DNA of 64,000 bases from the NCBI GenBank assembly GCA_023079485.1, contig CM041115.1, positions 30,184,826 through 30,248,825 of the forward strand, in the 5' to 3' direction. The position numbers and the translations under genes are program-made. A model generated the notes under the pieces. The model saw nothing but the letters and a program-made list of their open reading frames with translations, had not been told where the DNA came from and searched no databases. Below are positions 62,501 through 64,000 of the stretch, one piece after another. This DNA is from Archilochus colubris (lineage: Eukaryota > Chordata > Aves > Apodiformes > Trochilidae). The first letter of the stretch is position 1, and every line of letters begins with the position of its first letter.

Positions 62501-64000
62501 AAAAAACTAACACTTTGTGATTCTTTACATAGGCTTGCCATATCCTACAAGGAATGTCATCAATGGGTCACAGCTGAATGTCAATTGCTAAAGCCCAAAT
62601 TACCAAGTGTTGCCATATGTAGTCACTGGATGTGAAGTGCAGGTTCTGCAGTCACGTTCATTGCAGCTGGGGGACACAGTTCAGCTGATTTACTGGGAGA
62701 TCTGACACCACTGTCTCACAGCTTCACAGTGCCTACTATGTCTGCATCCCTGTGGGCCTTGAGATTACCCTTGTCTTAAGTTTTATGTGACAAAACTTGG
62801 GGAACTAGAATGTTTTTTATGATGCTGACAGGAGTGTGGAGGCATTCCTTCAGAGCCACCCAGGTGCTGGTGTCAGCAGTCTTTTTCCTAAGTAGTGTGG
62901 GATGAATGCTTCTGTAATTTTAAGAAAATTGGGAACTCTGAATTTCATAATTTGCTGATGTCTCTGTTTTGTCCTTCTGCATTTGATGCAGTGCCAAAAC
63001 AAAGACCACAAAAAAATCTTTGAGAGCCTCATGGGTGTGTTACTGCTCCAAGAAAAATATATCTTTATTTCACGTAAAGTCCTACCTCAGTACTGATTGA
63101 GAACACTTTATAGAAGCACAAGTTTTAAATTGATCTAAAGACAGCAAAGACCCCAGAGAAAGTATAACTAAGTTTACTGTGTTGTTAATATAATTAAGAT
63201 TCTTCTCTAGTATCAAGCTATAGCTCCAGTTATGAAAAGTCTGTTAGTGTTTGGGTCTGTTATGAACAGAAGAAGTCAAATTCAGTCCCAGCATAAACAT
63301 TCAAATTCCACTGAAATCAAGAAGCGTTGTTCCTGTGGATGAATTTGGTCAAACAACTTACAGAGCATCAAAACATCTGGACTGCAATTACTTTTATTAT
63401 ACTAGCACCTGGTGGAGCCACTTGGATGTAAATCTCCATGCAGCAGTAACCATTGCACATTGTAGTAGGAGACCACCTCCCATTTTATGTTTTGTAAGTG
63501 GACAAGGACAGTATGGGACAGGTTTGTCCCAGGCTACCTGGTAAACCTAAAAAATTTGGTATATCTGTATTCTTGTCTTCTTGAAGTAGGCTCTCTGTGA
63601 CTGTTTATTGAACTGCTGTTCATGCTTTGGCTAACAGTCTGTGCAGAGGACTGATGCCAATATGTCCATAGGATACCAACACAGAGACAGGAAGGGCTAG
63701 AAGTCATCATGCAGCCATTATTGCCTGCAGATTGCTGTCTCCTGCAGCCACCATCCTTACATTGATTGTCTGGAAGGGTCTTTATAATCTACTAACTCTA
63801 CAGAAATGGTATAGACCCCTCTTTCAAGGTGGAAATTATAAATAGGGCATCTTAGCCAAAAAGCTTTTGAAGTGCATCCATTACAGCTAGATTGCTGAGG
63901 TTTTCCTGCTCCCCTGTGTGATACATTGAATGCCCTGATGGGGGAGGAAAGATGAGCACTCCCCCTACCCTTACTTGGTTAGGTAATTTAGTTTGTTTGT

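Larger units (their letters stand above)
56166..64000. other. Unique AT-rich non-coding tract
   Basis: About 7.8 kb with no recognised gene or interspersed repeat. Microsatellites are listed separately. A polypyrimidine stretch at 57142-57199 ends in TGCTCAG (a possible 3' splice site), but no donor or recognised frame follows. The 103-codon minus frame 62157-62468 and the 73-codon plus frame 62414-62635 are unrecognised. Confidence 0.57.

Noticed and set aside
1..64000. CRISPR array, phage, operon or other prokaryote-type defence system
   Set aside because: No regularly spaced repeats, no long genes, and clear avian repeat content, so the window is vertebrate nuclear DNA.
1..64000. tRNA, rRNA or snRNA genes
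   Set aside because: No A-box/B-box pair, cloverleaf or rRNA-like stretch was noticed by eye. A covariance-model scan would be decisive.

Overview
This window looks like AT-rich, gene-poor nuclear DNA of a bird. Two things show it. Fragments of CR1 (chicken repeat 1) LINEs recur throughout, recognisable from their ORF2 endonuclease and reverse-transcriptase peptides and from the CR1 3' terminal octamer (ATTCTATG/ATTCTGTG). There are also long terminal repeats resembling the avian ERVL-type family (TG...CA ends, a start of the TGTCACAGTTTAACACTGG type). There is no bacterial gene organisation: no operons, no ribosome-binding sites and no long open frames. The longest open frame is about 136 codons, and every frame with recognisable homology belongs to a CR1 copy.

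Layout. Bases 1-103 are a small CpG-rich segment that could be an internal coding exon of a minus-strand gene. It has a polypyrimidine tract and an AG acceptor in the right place, but no protein was recognised. The main CR1 remnants are 1415-2549 (+), 2925-3178 (+) meeting 3179-3500 (-), 10430-11459 (+), 13630-14447 (-), 20388-20617 (-), a 2.7-kb copy at 24556-27242 (+) with a younger CR1 (25994-26349, -) inserted in it, 40474-40768 (+), 48960-49431 (+), 53876-53948 (+) and 55461-56165 (-). Two isolated CR1 tails lie at 8861-8876 and 42258-42281. A solo LTR with a perfect 5-bp target duplication sits at 21249-22044, and a related LTR remnant at about 34010-34255. The rest is unique AT-rich sequence with ordinary microsatellites and a few short tandem duplications, consistent with a large intron or intergenic tract.

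How it works together. The window reads as an archive of retrotransposition, not as a pathway. The CR1 copies are dead: they are truncated at the 5' end and carry stop codons, frameshifts and deletions. The nested insertion and the solo LTR give a relative chronology. The sequences most likely to matter to the host are the possible exon at the left edge and, more speculatively, a microexon-like signal pair near 45504 and two AT-rich stretches with regulatory-looking motifs. I found no convincing undescribed biological system; the leads below are small and labelled as such.
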